A DNA stretch of 64,000 nucleotides, from positions 744,001 to 808,000 of the forward strand of contig NZ_JAJFZL010000001.1 in assembly GCF_020733635.1 (NCBI RefSeq). Reading direction: 5' to 3'. Under the pieces are notes generated by a model. That model saw nothing but the letters and a program-made list of their open reading frames with translations, was not told the DNA's origin and made no database searches. Origin of the DNA: Nocardia spumae (GTDB lineage Bacteria > Actinomycetota > Actinomycetes > Mycobacteriales > Mycobacteriaceae). Below are positions 13,829-23,177 of this stretch, one piece after another (positions within the stretch are counted from its first letter, which is position 1; every line of letters begins with the position of its first letter). Both the position numbers and the translations under genes were made by a program.

Positions 13829-13993
13829 CGCGGGTGGTATCGACTACCGTTCTTTTCGGCTAACCATCCGCGACATGACGAGCGCAGTCATTGCTGCTGC
13901 GCTCCGATCACAGAGACAACTTCCGGCTAACGCGCGGTGAGTCGGAGGTGTAAGCGAAGGGCCCGATCCATGACGAGGGAATCGGGCCCTTCG
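13829..13993 (+). ncRNA. Candidate structured RNA ending in a terminator-like hairpin
   Basis: Three stems occur in 165 nt with no gene. Stem 1 is CGCGGGTGGT (13829-13838) with ACCATCCGCG (13863-13872). Stem 2 is GAGCGCAG (13880-13887) with CTGCGCTC (13897-13904). Stem 3 is a 13-bp stem CGAAGGGCCCGAT (13955-13967) with ATCGGGCCCTTCG (13981-13993). AT-rich DNA precedes it. It could be a small RNA or the 5' leader of the TetR gene that starts 15 bp later. No known family was recognised. Confidence 0.3.
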
Positions 13994-14008
13994 GTATTGT
14001 CTGGCGCA

Positions 14009-14641
14009 ATGTCACAGGAAACGAACGCGGGCCGGATGTACGCCGGGCAGCCCGTAGAAGACCGGCAACGGCAGCGACGTGCGCGTTTTCTGGAATCCGG
14101 ACTAACAGTGTTCGCCAGAGACGGGTATGCCAATAGCTCGGTCGGAGCGATTTGCAAGGATGCCGGGCTTTCCTCACGGCAGTTCTACGAGGAGTTCACC
14201 GGCCGGGAATCCCTGCTGCTGGAACTGTACGAGCAGATCGACCGCGAGTCCCGCGAGGCGGTGGTCGCCGCACTGGAGGCGCGTGCCGACGCCGGTGCCA
14301 TCGAGATCATCGATGCGGGAGTGCGGGCCTACATCGAATCGATCGGCCGAGATCCCCGCAAGGCCAGGGTGGCACTGGTCGAGGTGGTCGGCGCCGGGCC
14401 GAAGGTGGAGAAGTTCCGGCTGGAGATTCGGCGCGCCTGGGGCACCCTGCTGTCCGGTGCGGCCGAGGACGCGGCGCTGCAGGGCGAGATCCCCAGCGGG
14501 GACTACGAGACCCGGATGCTGGCGATCATCGGCGCGGTGAATTACGTGGTCGACGAATGGAGCGGTTCGGAACCTCGCCGCCCGCTCGATGAGGTGATCC
14601 GGGTGTTGCGCCGTGTCATCATGGGGGCGGTCAGCGCCTGA
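14009..14641 (+). CDS. TetR/AcrR family regulator
   Basis: 210 aa. The N-terminal HTH is at about residues 22-60 (FARDGYANSSVGAICKDAGLSSRQFYEEF), the hallmark of TetR proteins. The rest is a helical ligand-binding domain. The ATG at 14009 fits the family length; a longer frame upstream would read through the preceding hairpin. The target is not evident. The next gene, on the same strand 48 bp later, encodes a TrkA-N membrane protein. Confidence 0.85.
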   Translation: MSQETNAGRMYAGQPVEDRQRQRRARFLESGLTVFARDGYANSSVGAICKDAGLSSRQFYEEFTGRESLLLELYEQIDRESREAVVAALEARADAGAIEIIDAGVRAYIESIGRDPRKARVALVEVVGAGPKVEKFRLEIRRAWGTLLSGAAEDAALQGEIPSGDYETRMLAIIGAVNYVVDEWSGSEPRRPLDEVIRVLRRVIMGAVSA

Positions 14642-14689
14642 TCGGTGAAGGCTCGTGCTGCCGAACGGAATTCGCTCTAGCATCGGAAT

Positions 14690-16486
14690 GTGAATGTTTC
14701 GCCGGGGGGCGAGCGGTCCCCGACTTTCGTTGTCTGCGGTGACAATCCGCTTGTCCACCAGCTGGCACTCCAGCTGACCACGCGGTTCGCCGATGCCACG
14801 GTGACCGTGGTGCTGCCCAACCGCAGCGGAAGCTACGTCCCGCGACTGGAAAAGCTGACCAGGGTCCGGATTCTGTGCGCGGAGCATCTCGACGAAGCGA
14901 CATTGCGCGATGCCGGAGTGGAGCACGCGCGGGCGCTGGCGCTGGTGGATCAGGCGGATGTGGAGAATTTCCACGCCGCGCTGCGCGCCCACGAACTCAA
15001 TCCGCGCATCCGGCTGGTGATCCGGATGTTCAATACCGGGTTGGGTTTTCGAATTCGGCGATTGTTCTCCGATTGTGTGGTGCTGTCGATCTCGGAGATG
15101 GCGGCGCCCTCGTTCATCGCGGCGGCATTGGGTGAGGATGCCCTGGATTATCTGCGGCTGGGTGAGCGCACCCTCTATGTGGCCGCTGCCGGCGATGCCC
15201 CACCGGATCAGGTGATATCCGGATTGGTCGGTGATGCCGAGGGGATTTCACTGCTGCCGGCGCGATCTCCGGTCGCCCGCGTGCTCGCCCTCGCCGAGCG
15301 GGTGCCCTATTCGCCCAGTGGTCCCCGGCGCTGGCTCACGCTGATGCGATACCTGGCCCGCCACGATCTGATCCGGCTGCTACTGGTGCTGCTGGTACTC
15401 ATCGCGGCCGGCTGCATCATGATGGTGTGCATCGGAAACAGCTGGGGCACAGCGGCGTACGAGACACTGCTCGACGCCGCGGGAGCCGCGCAACCGGAAC
15501 CCTCGCGCGAACCCATGTACAAACTGCTGCAGCTGGGGGTCGTCTTCATCGGATTGACGATGACACCGGTCGTCACGGCACTGGTCGTGGGCGGGGTGCT
15601 GCGCGCCCAGCTCGCGGACCATCATCCCGACCCCTCACGAATGGAAGACCACGTGGTGGTCGCCGGTCTGGGCAATGTCGGCATGCGCGTGGTCGAGCAG
15701 CTGAGCGACCTCGGCGTGCCGGTGGTCGCGTTGGACAACGACGAGAACGCGCGCGGTATCGCGCTGGCCCGCAGCCTCGGTGTGCCGGTGGTGATCGGTC
15801 AGGCCACCTGGGAGGACACACTGTTGTCGGTGGGGACGCCCAAGGCGCGGGCGCTGGTGCTGCTCACCTCCAGCGACGCCGTCAACCTCGAAGCCGCCAT
15901 GCTCGGACAGTCCTACCGCGACGATCTTCAGGTCGTCATGCGGCTATCGGATGACGACCTGGCCGATCGGGTGCAGCGAACGCTCGGAAAGGCTGTGGTG
16001 CGCAGCGTATTCCAGCTCGCCGCCGTAGGATTCGCGGCCGCGGTGGTGGAGCGCCGGGTGATCGCGACGCTGTCGGTCGACGAGGACACCCTGCTGGTGG
16101 CCGAGGTCCCGGTGGAACGGGGTTCGGCCCTGTCGGGGCTGCGGATCGCGGAACTCGGACTGTCCGAACACACCCGGATACTCGCGGTGCAGACCGCCGA
16201 GGGCGAGACCCCGGAATGGCGTCCGTCATCGCAGACCCTGCTGTGCGAGGGCAATCAACTGGTGGTGGTGGCGACCCGCGTCGGCCTGAACGAGCTGCTG
16301 GAACGCGGTGCGGGCGTCGACATGGAGCCCGAATCCGACGGCGCACCGCCGACGAAGGAGGGCGGCGGCAACTCGGGCCGCGGTATCGCCCTGATCAGTG
16401 AGCGCGCGAACGCGGCCGAGGGCGCCGGGACACATACCGGGCCGGTGGCCGGTGACTCGGCCGAGTCCGACATGTTGGAACCCTGA
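14690..16486 (+). CDS. TrkA-N/RCK domain membrane protein
   Basis: 598 aa. An N-terminal Rossmann-like RCK domain (about 10-200, VVCGDNPLVHQLALQL) is followed by two TM segments, about 225-250 (LIRLLLVLLVLIAAGCIMMV) and 285-308 (LGVVFIGLTMTPVVTALVVG). A second RCK domain (VVVAGLGNVGMRVVEQL, about 322-338; acidic strand end VVALDND) and a TrkA-C-like part (about 455-545) come next. The tail is polar and low in complexity. No potassium selectivity filter (TVGYG-like) is visible between the TM segments, so conduction is doubtful. It may be a nucleotide-sensing ion-transport regulator. GTG start, weak ribosome site. Confidence 0.8.
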   Translation: MNVSPGGERSPTFVVCGDNPLVHQLALQLTTRFADATVTVVLPNRSGSYVPRLEKLTRVRILCAEHLDEATLRDAGVEHARALALVDQADVENFHAALRAHELNPRIRLVIRMFNTGLGFRIRRLFSDCVVLSISEMAAPSFIAAALGEDALDYLRLGERTLYVAAAGDAPPDQVISGLVGDAEGISLLPARSPVARVLALAERVPYSPSGPRRWLTLMRYLARHDLIRLLLVLLVLIAAGCIMMVCIGNSWGTAAYETLLDAAGAAQPEPSREPMYKLLQLGVVFIGLTMTPVVTALVVGGVLRAQLADHHPDPSRMEDHVVVAGLGNVGMRVVEQLSDLGVPVVALDNDENARGIALARSLGVPVVIGQATWEDTLLSVGTPKARALVLLTSSDAVNLEAAMLGQSYRDDLQVVMRLSDDDLADRVQRTLGKAVVRSVFQLAAVGFAAAVVERRVIATLSVDEDTLLVAEVPVERGSALSGLRIAELGLSEHTRILAVQTAEGETPEWRPSSQTLLCEGNQLVVVATRVGLNELLERGAGVDMEPESDGAPPTKEGGGNSGRGIALISERANAAEGAGTHTGPVAGDSAESDMLEP

Positions 16487-16524
16487 GACCGCCGGGCGCC
16501 GGATGTGCGCGGTAGCGTGCGCAT

Positions 16525-17385
16525 ATGGAGACGATTCCGATCCAGATGCCGGACGGTTCCACGGTGCCGGTGCGGTTCGTCCCCGCACGCGGTCCCCATC
16601 GCCACCCGATCACCGCCGACACCCCGCGGCCGGTCATCGTGATCATCCCCGGCTTGGGAGTGCCCGGTGAGTACTACGGTGATTTCGCCCGCGAACTGGC
16701 GCGGCGCGGTTTCGATACGGCGATCGGCGAGCTGCGGGGTAACGGCGACAGCCGCCCGAAGCCGAGTTCGGTGAGCAGCTACGGCTACCACGAGCTGGTG
16801 TCGGTCGATTTCCCGGCGATCTTCGAAGCGGTCCGCACGCGATTCCCGGACAGTACGCCGATGCTGCTGGGGCACAGTATGGGCGGTCAGCTCGGGGTGA
16901 TGTACGCGGCGCGGATCCGGGGGCGGCTGGCCGGGCTGATCCTGATCGCCTCGGGCACCCCGTACTACCGCGGCTACGGCGGGATCGCCCGCTCGGCAAT
17001 GCTGGTCGGGCCCGCCGCGATCTCGCTGACCGCGAACCTGGCGGGATTCTGGCCCGGCGATCGAATCACGGCCGGCGGCTTCGGCAGACAGTCGAAGGTC
17101 CTGATCGCGGACTGGGCCCGGCTGGCCCGCACCGGCCGCTTCGTTCCGTTCGGCGCCGATATCGACTACGACGAACGTATCGCGCGGCTGGGGTTGCCTG
17201 TCCTGTCGATCACCATGGCGAAGGACGACCTGACGCCCCGGAGCTCGGCCGCACATCTGCTGGAGAAACTTCCCAAGGCGCGGGTGAGCACCTGGCACGA
17301 GCCGAAACCGCTGGGGCACAACGGCTGGATCACCGATCCCGAATCCACCGTGGACCGGATCGAGAAGTGGGTGCGCGACCTGTAA
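16525..17385 (+). CDS. Alpha/beta hydrolase
   Basis: 286 aa. The oxyanion strand IIPGLGVPGEYYGDFARELARRG resembles COG4757-type hydrolases. The nucleophile elbow GHSMGG holds the catalytic Ser near residue 116. The acid is likely in the SITMAKDD region and the His in KPLGHNGW near the C-terminus. No signal peptide. Substrate unknown, probably an ester. It follows the TrkA gene by 38 bp on the same strand and could share its transcript. Confidence 0.88.
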   Translation: METIPIQMPDGSTVPVRFVPARGPHRHPITADTPRPVIVIIPGLGVPGEYYGDFARELARRGFDTAIGELRGNGDSRPKPSSVSSYGYHELVSVDFPAIFEAVRTRFPDSTPMLLGHSMGGQLGVMYAARIRGRLAGLILIASGTPYYRGYGGIARSAMLVGPAAISLTANLAGFWPGDRITAGGFGRQSKVLIADWARLARTGRFVPFGADIDYDERIARLGLPVLSITMAKDDLTPRSSAAHLLEKLPKARVSTWHEPKPLGHNGWITDPESTVDRIEKWVRDL

Positions 17386-17504
17386 CCGAGAATGCGCCGA
17401 ACTCGGGCGGTCCGGTGCTTCAATTGATGGATGCGCAGGTGGACAGCCACTGGGTATCCGTGCATCGGCTCCGGTGACCCGGCGCGAATTCGATCGCGGC
17501 GGCG

Positions 17505-19133
17505 ATGACGGTCCGGCCGGCCGCGGCCCCCGGATCCACACTCGTTCTCGCGGTGTTGGGGGCGGGGCAATTCCTGATGACCCTCGACAGCTCGGTCATG
17601 AATGTGTCGATGGCGACGGTCGCGAGCGATATCGGCACCACGATCACCGGTATCCAGACCGCTATCACGCTGTACACCCTGGTGATGGCGTCGCTGATGG
17701 TCACCGGCGGCAAAGTGGGCACGATTCTCGGCCGGCGGCGCGCGTTCGGGCTGGGATTGGTGATCTACGGGATCGGTTCGCTGGTCACCGGGTTGGCGCC
17801 CAATCTCGGGGTGCTGTTGGTCGGCTGGTCACTGCTCGAGGGAATCGGGGCCGCGCTGATCATGCCGGCGATCGTGTCCCTGGTGGCCGCGAATTTTCCC
17901 GAGGAGCGCCGGGCGGCGGCATACGGACTCGTCGCCGCGGCCGGCGCCATGGCGGTGGCGGTCGGACCGCTGGTGGGCGGCGCCGTGACCACCTTCGCGT
18001 CGTGGCGGTACGTGTTCTTCGGCGAAGTCGTTGTCGTGGTGGCGATTCTGCTGGTGCTGCGCCGGGTGGCGGATGTCGCCGCGGAGCGGGTGCGGCTGGA
18101 CCTCGTCGGCTCGGTGCTGTCGGTCCTCGGCTTGGGCGCGATCGTCTTCGGAGTGCTGCGGTCCAGTGAGTGGGGCTGGGTCCGGGCGCGACCCGGCGGC
18201 ACCTCGATCGCGGGCCTGTCACCGGTGATCTGGTTGATTCTGGCCGGACTGCTGGTGCTGTACGCGTTCCTGCGGTGGCAGACGCGGCTGCTCCGATCCG
18301 GCCGGGAACCGCTGATCGATCCCGGCCTGTTCGGTAACCGACACCTCGGCGGGGGGCTGGCGATGTTCTTCGCGCAGTTCGCGGTGCAGGCCGGGGTGTT
18401 CTTCGCCGTCCCGTTGTTCCTGTCGGTGGTACTGGAATTGAGTGCGCTCGAAACCGGTGTCCGCATACTTCCGCTGTCGGTCGCGTTGGTTCTGGCCGCC
18501 GTCGGAATCCCCAAGTTGCGGCCGGGCGCGAATCCGAGGCGCGTCGTGCGCCTGGGCCTCGGGGCCATGATCATCGGAATCGTGCTGCTGGCGGGCGGTA
18601 TGGATCCGGGTGCGAACGCGGCCGTGGTGGCGGTGCCGATGCTGTTCATGGGGCTCGGTCTGGGAGCGCTCGCCTCGCAGCTGGGCGCTGTCACGGTGTC
18701 GGCCGTTCCGGATGAGCAGAGCGCCGAGGTCGGTGGATTGCAGAACACCGCGACCAATCTGGGTGCTTCGCTGGGAACGGCGTTGATCGGATCGATCCTC
18801 ATCGCCACGCTCACCTCCGCGGTGATCGGCGGTATCGAGAACAACCCTGCGGTGCCCGCCGAGGTCTCGCAACGGGCCACCACCGAACTGGCCGATGGCG
18901 TGCCGTTCCTGTCCACCACCGCGCTTCGGCAGTCGCTCGATGCCGCCGGGGTGGCCGAGCCGACGACCGATGAGATCGTCGCGGTCAACGCCGACGCGCG
19001 CCTGGAGGCACTACAGGTCGCCTTCGCGGTGACCGCGCTGCTGGCTGTGATCGCCCTGTTCTTCACCGGCCGGCTACCGCGCCGGCCGGTGGGCTCCGCC
19101 CCGGATGCCGACGACGCATCCGGGAGCGGATAA
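17505..19133 (+). CDS. MFS transporter, DHA2 (14-TM) drug exporter type
   Basis: 542 aa with about 14 hydrophobic segments. Motif D1 (LDSSVMNVSMATV) is near residue 27 and motif A (GGKVGTILGRRR) near 66. Motif C-like glycines (GPLVGG) occur near 150. This is the EmrB/QacA architecture of proton-driven multidrug efflux in the inner membrane. A large soluble loop near residues 430-490 is rich in acidic residues. No regulator is directly adjacent. Substrate unknown. Confidence 0.9.
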   Translation: MTVRPAAAPGSTLVLAVLGAGQFLMTLDSSVMNVSMATVASDIGTTITGIQTAITLYTLVMASLMVTGGKVGTILGRRRAFGLGLVIYGIGSLVTGLAPNLGVLLVGWSLLEGIGAALIMPAIVSLVAANFPEERRAAAYGLVAAAGAMAVAVGPLVGGAVTTFASWRYVFFGEVVVVVAILLVLRRVADVAAERVRLDLVGSVLSVLGLGAIVFGVLRSSEWGWVRARPGGTSIAGLSPVIWLILAGLLVLYAFLRWQTRLLRSGREPLIDPGLFGNRHLGGGLAMFFAQFAVQAGVFFAVPLFLSVVLELSALETGVRILPLSVALVLAAVGIPKLRPGANPRRVVRLGLGAMIIGIVLLAGGMDPGANAAVVAVPMLFMGLGLGALASQLGAVTVSAVPDEQSAEVGGLQNTATNLGASLGTALIGSILIATLTSAVIGGIENNPAVPAEVSQRATTELADGVPFLSTTALRQSLDAAGVAEPTTDEIVAVNADARLEALQVAFAVTALLAVIALFFTGRLPRRPVGSAPDADDASGSG

Positions 19134-19165
19134 CTCACAGCGCCGTCAGCTCACAGCGCCGTCAG
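19134..19165. repeat. 16-bp tandem duplication at a gene end
   Basis: CTCACAGCGCCGTCAG occurs twice head to tail (19134-19149, 19150-19165). The second copy contains the last codons and stop (LTAL-stop, minus strand) of the PLDc_N gene. The first copy repeats them beyond the stop, right after the MFS gene. Confidence 0.9.
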
Positions 19166-19564
19166 ATTGCCTCGGTCGGCGTTGTCGTGGCCGAGTGCGC
19201 GCCGCTTGAGTTGCTCGAATTCGGCGTCGTCGATGGTGCCCGCGTCGCGCAGCGCCTTGGCGTCGGCGATCTCCTCGGCGGGCGACTTACCCGCCACCTG
19301 CCGGATGTACTCGTCGGTCGCCTGTTTGGCTTCGGCGTGGGCGTGCTGCGCGCGCACGGCCATGCCCTTGCCCCGGACGATCAGATAGACCAGTGCGGTG
19401 ATGTAGGGGAATAGCACCAGCCCTATCACCCAGACGGCTTTGGCGATGCCCGACACCGTGTGGTCCCGGAACAGGTCGACGATGATCTGGAAGAGAATGA
19501 TCAGATACGCCACGAAGGCGAAGATGAGGATCGTGTACCAGACGTAGTCCCAGAACGAATCCAT
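19151..19564 (-). CDS. PLDc_N and SHOCT domain membrane protein
   Basis: 137 aa. TM 1 is at about residues 8-32 (YTILIFAFVAYLIILFQIIVDLF) and TM 2 at about 42-64 (VWVIGLVLFPYITALVYLIVRG), the phospholipase D N-terminal-like pair. A C-terminal SHOCT motif (SPAEEIADAKALRDAGTIDDAEFEQLKRRAL) follows. SHOCT is a short oligomerisation motif. The cellular role is not known. It is convergent with the MFS gene, only 17 bp apart. Confidence 0.88.
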   Translation of the reverse strand: MDSFWDYVWYTILIFAFVAYLIILFQIIVDLFRDHTVSGIAKAVWVIGLVLFPYITALVYLIVRGKGMAVRAQHAHAEAKQATDEYIRQVAGKSPAEEIADAKALRDAGTIDDAEFEQLKRRALGHDNADRGNLTAL

Positions 19565-19588
19565 GATGTGCTCCTCTCGAAGAACCCG

Positions 19589-19801
19589 CTACGGCACGGT
19601 GGTCGGCGGCGAGCAGGCCGAATCGGTGAGTCGCTGACGGGCCAGCCGTTCCACGAGTTCCGGTAGGGCCGGGGCCGGGCTTCCGCGCAGGTCGCGCAGT
19701 GCGCTCGCGACGGCCATCTCCACGCACCGGCGTGGCTGCCGGCCGTCGAACTCCGCGGCGAGTCGGTGCACGGTGGTCACATCGATCGTCGTTGTGCGCA
19801 C
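19589..19801 (-). CDS. Small three-helix bundle dimerisation-domain protein
   Basis: 70 aa, GTG start. The sequence VHRLAAEFDGRQPRRCVEMAV and the ending LPELVERLARQRL resemble the three-helix bundle dimerisation domain found alone or at the N-terminus of some mycobacterial ArsC-type proteins. It lies 24 bp upstream of the PLDc_N gene on the same strand and is probably co-transcribed with it. Confidence 0.6.
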   Translation of the reverse strand: MRTTTIDVTTVHRLAAEFDGRQPRRCVEMAVASALRDLRGSPAPALPELVERLARQRLTDSACSPPTTVP

Positions 19802-19927
19802 TGCGAATTCCTGTCGTTCTCGGTCCCCGAACCGAGAATGGCAGTGCGTCAGGTCACACTCCAGAGACCAAAGGCCCGAATTCGTACGGGCCGTAGGTCC
19901 CGGATTCCGGAAAATGTCCTGGTTCGA

Positions 19928-22012
19928 TCAGACGGTCTTCCGGTTCTCGAGCAGCATCTGGGTGAAGAATTCGTAGATCAGGGCCGACTGGAAGGCCATC
20001 TGCTTGTTGTCGGCCGCGCCGCCGTGACCGCCCTCGATGTTTTCGTGATACCAGACCGTCCGGCCCTGTGCCTCCAGCAGTGCCGCCATCTTGCGCGCGT
20101 GACCGGGGTGGACGCGATCGTCGCGGGTCGAGGTGGTGAGCAGGATCGGCGGGTACGCGCGGGCGGGGTCGGCCGCGGCCGCCACCTGATAGGGCGAGTA
20201 CTTGCCGATGTAGTCCCATTCTTCGGGCTTGTCCGGGTCGCCGTATTCGGCCATCCAGGAGGCGCCGGCGAGCAGCAGGTGATAACGCTTCATATCCAGG
20301 AGCGGGACCTGACAGACGATGGCTCCGAACAGTTCCGGATAGCGGGTCAGCATCACGCCCATCAGCAGGCCGCCGTTACTGCCGCCGACCGCGCCCAACC
20401 GGTCCGCCGTGGTGATCTCGCGGGCGACCAGATCCTCGGCCACCGCGGCGAAGTCCTCGTAGACCTTGTATCTGTTGGCCTTCTGCACCTGCGTGTGCCA
20501 CTGCGGCCCGTACTCTCCGCCGCCACGGATATTGGCCAGCACCCAGGTGCCGCCGCGTTCGAGCCAGCCCATACCCGCGACGCCGCTGTAGCCCGGGGTG
20601 CGCGAGACCTCGAAGCCGCCATATCCCGACATCACGGTCGGGCCCGGCGTGCCTCGCTGGTCGCGGTGGCGAATCACGAAGTAGGGCACCATCGTTCCGT
20701 CGTCGGACTTCGCGAAGAACTGTTCGGTGTCGATGCCCTCGGCGTCGAAGTAGGCCGGTTCGTGCTTGAGGGCGACCGCCGGACTGCCGACCGCGCCGGC
20801 CAGCAGGGTCGCGGGTGTGGTGAAACCGCTGGTGGTGAGCATGAATTCGTCACCGCTCTCCAGCGGATCCAGATTCATGACATTGGTGGTGGCCATCGGC
20901 GGGGTATCGGCGAGCGGTTCGCGCGTCCAGGCCCCGTCCGGGGACGGCCCAGTGCCCGGCGTGAGCACGTACAGCTTGGTCTGCACATCCTCGAGCGTGA
21001 TCAGCAGCAGGTGGTTCTCGGTCCAGCCGTACCCGTGCAGGGAGGTGTGCGCGTCGGGCTCGAAGATCACCTCGAAATCCCGTGCGCCGTCGAAGAATTC
21101 GCCGATGTCGATGGCCAGGAGCGCGCCCGCCGGATAGTCGCGCCCGCCTACCTCCCACGCGGATTTCAGCTGTACGAGCAGCCAATCCTTGTACCAGGAC
21201 TCGGACGCGTCGCTCGGTACGTCGATGGGGCGCAGCGTGCCGTCGGGGTTCAGCAGTGCCACCGACTCGTTGAAGAAGTCGGTGGCGCGAGCCACGTAGT
21301 GACGTTCGTATCCAGGGGTGCGGTCGTAGCCGGCGGAGACCATGACATCGCCGGGCTCGCCCTCGAATACCGTCTCCGCCTCCGACAGCGGGGTGCCCCG
21401 GCGCCAGCGCTTGGCCAGCCGCGGATAGCCGGAATCGGTGAGGCTGCCCGGCCCGAAATCGGTTCCGACATAGACGGTGTCGGCGTCGATCCAGCGCAGC
21501 TGGGATTTTGCCTCGGGCAGGTAGAAGCCGCCGTCGCCCGGTTCCCGGAACTGCCTGGTGTTCATATCGAATTCGCGCACCACCTTGGCGTCGGCGCCGC
21601 CGCGGGACAGGCTGATCAACGCCAGGTCCTGATCCGGTCGCAGGACCGCCGCCCCGCCCCACACCCAGTTCTCGTCCTCGGCGGTGGCCAGCGCGTCCAG
21701 GTCGATCAGCACATCCCAGGCCGGGTTGTCGCCGCGGTAGTCGTCGAAGGTGGTGCACCGCCACAGCCCGCGAGGATGTTCGGCATCGCGCCAGAAGTTG
21801 TAGAGCCGGCGTCCGCGCCGCGTCGGGTACGGGATACGCGTATCGGTATCGAGCATGGCGAGGATGCGGTGATCGAGGTTGTCGAACCGTTCGGAGGTGG
21901 CGAACCGCTCGATCACCACCTCGTTGTGCGCCCGAGCCCAGGACAGGGCAGGTTCACCGGTGACATCCTCGAGCCAGAGGTACGGATCGTTCGGTTGCTC
22001 GGCGCCGCTCAT
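19928..22012 (-). CDS. Prolyl oligopeptidase family serine peptidase (S9)
   Basis: 694 aa. An N-terminal beta-propeller region starts PNDPYLWLEDVTGEPALSW, and a C-terminal alpha/beta hydrolase domain runs from about 440. The nucleophile motif GGSNGGLL is near residue 540; the Asp lies near DDRVHPGHARKM and the His in GGHGGAADN. There is no signal peptide, so it is probably cytosolic. It cleaves short proline-containing peptides. The position matches M. tuberculosis Rv0457c in a conserved gene block. Divergent from a membrane dipeptidase-family gene. Confidence 0.93.
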   Translation of the reverse strand: MSGAEQPNDPYLWLEDVTGEPALSWARAHNEVVIERFATSERFDNLDHRILAMLDTDTRIPYPTRRGRRLYNFWRDAEHPRGLWRCTTFDDYRGDNPAWDVLIDLDALATAEDENWVWGGAAVLRPDQDLALISLSRGGADAKVVREFDMNTRQFREPGDGGFYLPEAKSQLRWIDADTVYVGTDFGPGSLTDSGYPRLAKRWRRGTPLSEAETVFEGEPGDVMVSAGYDRTPGYERHYVARATDFFNESVALLNPDGTLRPIDVPSDASESWYKDWLLVQLKSAWEVGGRDYPAGALLAIDIGEFFDGARDFEVIFEPDAHTSLHGYGWTENHLLLITLEDVQTKLYVLTPGTGPSPDGAWTREPLADTPPMATTNVMNLDPLESGDEFMLTTSGFTTPATLLAGAVGSPAVALKHEPAYFDAEGIDTEQFFAKSDDGTMVPYFVIRHRDQRGTPGPTVMSGYGGFEVSRTPGYSGVAGMGWLERGGTWVLANIRGGGEYGPQWHTQVQKANRYKVYEDFAAVAEDLVAREITTADRLGAVGGSNGGLLMGVMLTRYPELFGAIVCQVPLLDMKRYHLLLAGASWMAEYGDPDKPEEWDYIGKYSPYQVAAAADPARAYPPILLTTSTRDDRVHPGHARKMAALLEAQGRTVWYHENIEGGHGGAADNKQMAFQSALIYEFFTQMLLENRKTV

Positions 22013-22154
22013 GGATCACATTCTGGCCTACGGGAGCGGCCGGGGAGGGGAGAGCGGTGCGCGCAACGGCTTCCGCCGCCGTGTCCCACCACGGGAATGT
22101 CGCCGAGTTCGTACAGTTGCTCACACTCCGGGATGTGCCACGAAGGGAGAACCG

Positions 22155-23177
22155 GTGGGGCCTGCACTGTGGGAGCAGCACTGCTGCCTGCCGGTACTTC
22201 CGTCGGCCGATATCACCGAGCTGACACGATATCCGGCGGGTTCGTACGTGTCGGTGAACGTCGGCTATTCGCTGCATTCGATGGAGGACGCGCTGGCGAT
22301 GATCGCGCTGTTGCGGCGGGATGCGCTGGCGGACGGCCGGTTTCGGCTGGTGTCGACGGTGGCGGATACGCAGGTGCCCGGTTCCGGGCCCGATGCGCGG
22401 ATCGCGCTGGGCTTCGATCTGGAGGATTCGCGTCCGCTGCACGGGGATCCGGACAATGTCGCGGTGTTCCACGCGCTCGGCGTGCGCTCACTGCTGCCCA
22501 CCTACAACCACGCCAACGCGGCCGGTGGCGGCTGCCTGGACGCAGAGGACCGCGGACTCACTCCGTACGGCCGCGTGCTGATCCGCACGCTGGACGAGGT
22601 CGGTGTCTTCGCCGACGGTTCGCATTGCTCGCGGCGAACCGGACTCGATATCGCCGAGGCCGTGCGCGGGCCGATGATCTACAGCCACTCCAACTTCGCC
22701 GCGCTCTGGTCGCACCCCCGCAACATCGGGGACGACCAGGCTCGCGCCTGTGCGGCGACCGGCGGCGTGATCGGCGTCAACGGGGTGGGAATCTTTCTGG
22801 GCCGCAACAGAGCCGAGGGCCGGGCCGCACGCATCGAGGCCATGGCCGACCACATCGCCTACGGTGCGGAACTGGTCGGCGTGGACCACATCGGCATCGG
22901 ATCGGACTTCTCCTTCGACGGTGACCAGTTCAACGCCGAGATCGCGGCGGCGCCGGAGAACTTCTCCGAGGACTACACCCGGTGGGGCCCGCTGCAGTGG
23001 GTGCCGCCGGAGGATCTCCTGGGTCTCGGCAACACCAGTGCTGGGAAGGATCCCGCCGCCGGACCGCCCGTCCCGGGCCTCGACGAGGTGCTCGCTCGCA
23101 AGGGATTCACCGCGTCCGAGCGCGCGCGGATCTTCCGCGGCAACTTCGAGCGAGTGGCGCGGCAGGTCTGGAAATAG
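22155..23177 (+). CDS. M19 family (membrane) dipeptidase
   Basis: 340 aa. It starts VGPALWEQHCCLPVLPSADI and has the metal-site features of renal-dipeptidase-like enzymes: GFDLEDSRPL, SHCS, YSHSNFAALWSHPRN and IGSDFSFDG. It hydrolyses dipeptides using one or two zinc ions. Family members in bacteria are often cytosolic despite the name, and no signal peptide is present. The GTG at 22155 with AAGGGAGA (22144-22150 region) decides the start; the frame is open much further upstream but would overlap the divergent peptidase gene. Pairing of two peptidases suggests peptide turnover. Confidence 0.88.
   Translation: MGPALWEQHCCLPVLPSADITELTRYPAGSYVSVNVGYSLHSMEDALAMIALLRRDALADGRFRLVSTVADTQVPGSGPDARIALGFDLEDSRPLHGDPDNVAVFHALGVRSLLPTYNHANAAGGGCLDAEDRGLTPYGRVLIRTLDEVGVFADGSHCSRRTGLDIAEAVRGPMIYSHSNFAALWSHPRNIGDDQARACAATGGVIGVNGVGIFLGRNRAEGRAARIEAMADHIAYGAELVGVDHIGIGSDFSFDGDQFNAEIAAAPENFSEDYTRWGPLQWVPPEDLLGLGNTSAGKDPAAGPPVPGLDEVLARKGFTASERARIFRGNFERVARQVWK

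Noticed and set aside
19766..22924. 1052-codon plus-strand frame opposite the prolyl oligopeptidase
   Set aside because: Antisense to a gene with catalytic motifs. Long antisense frames are expected at this GC content.
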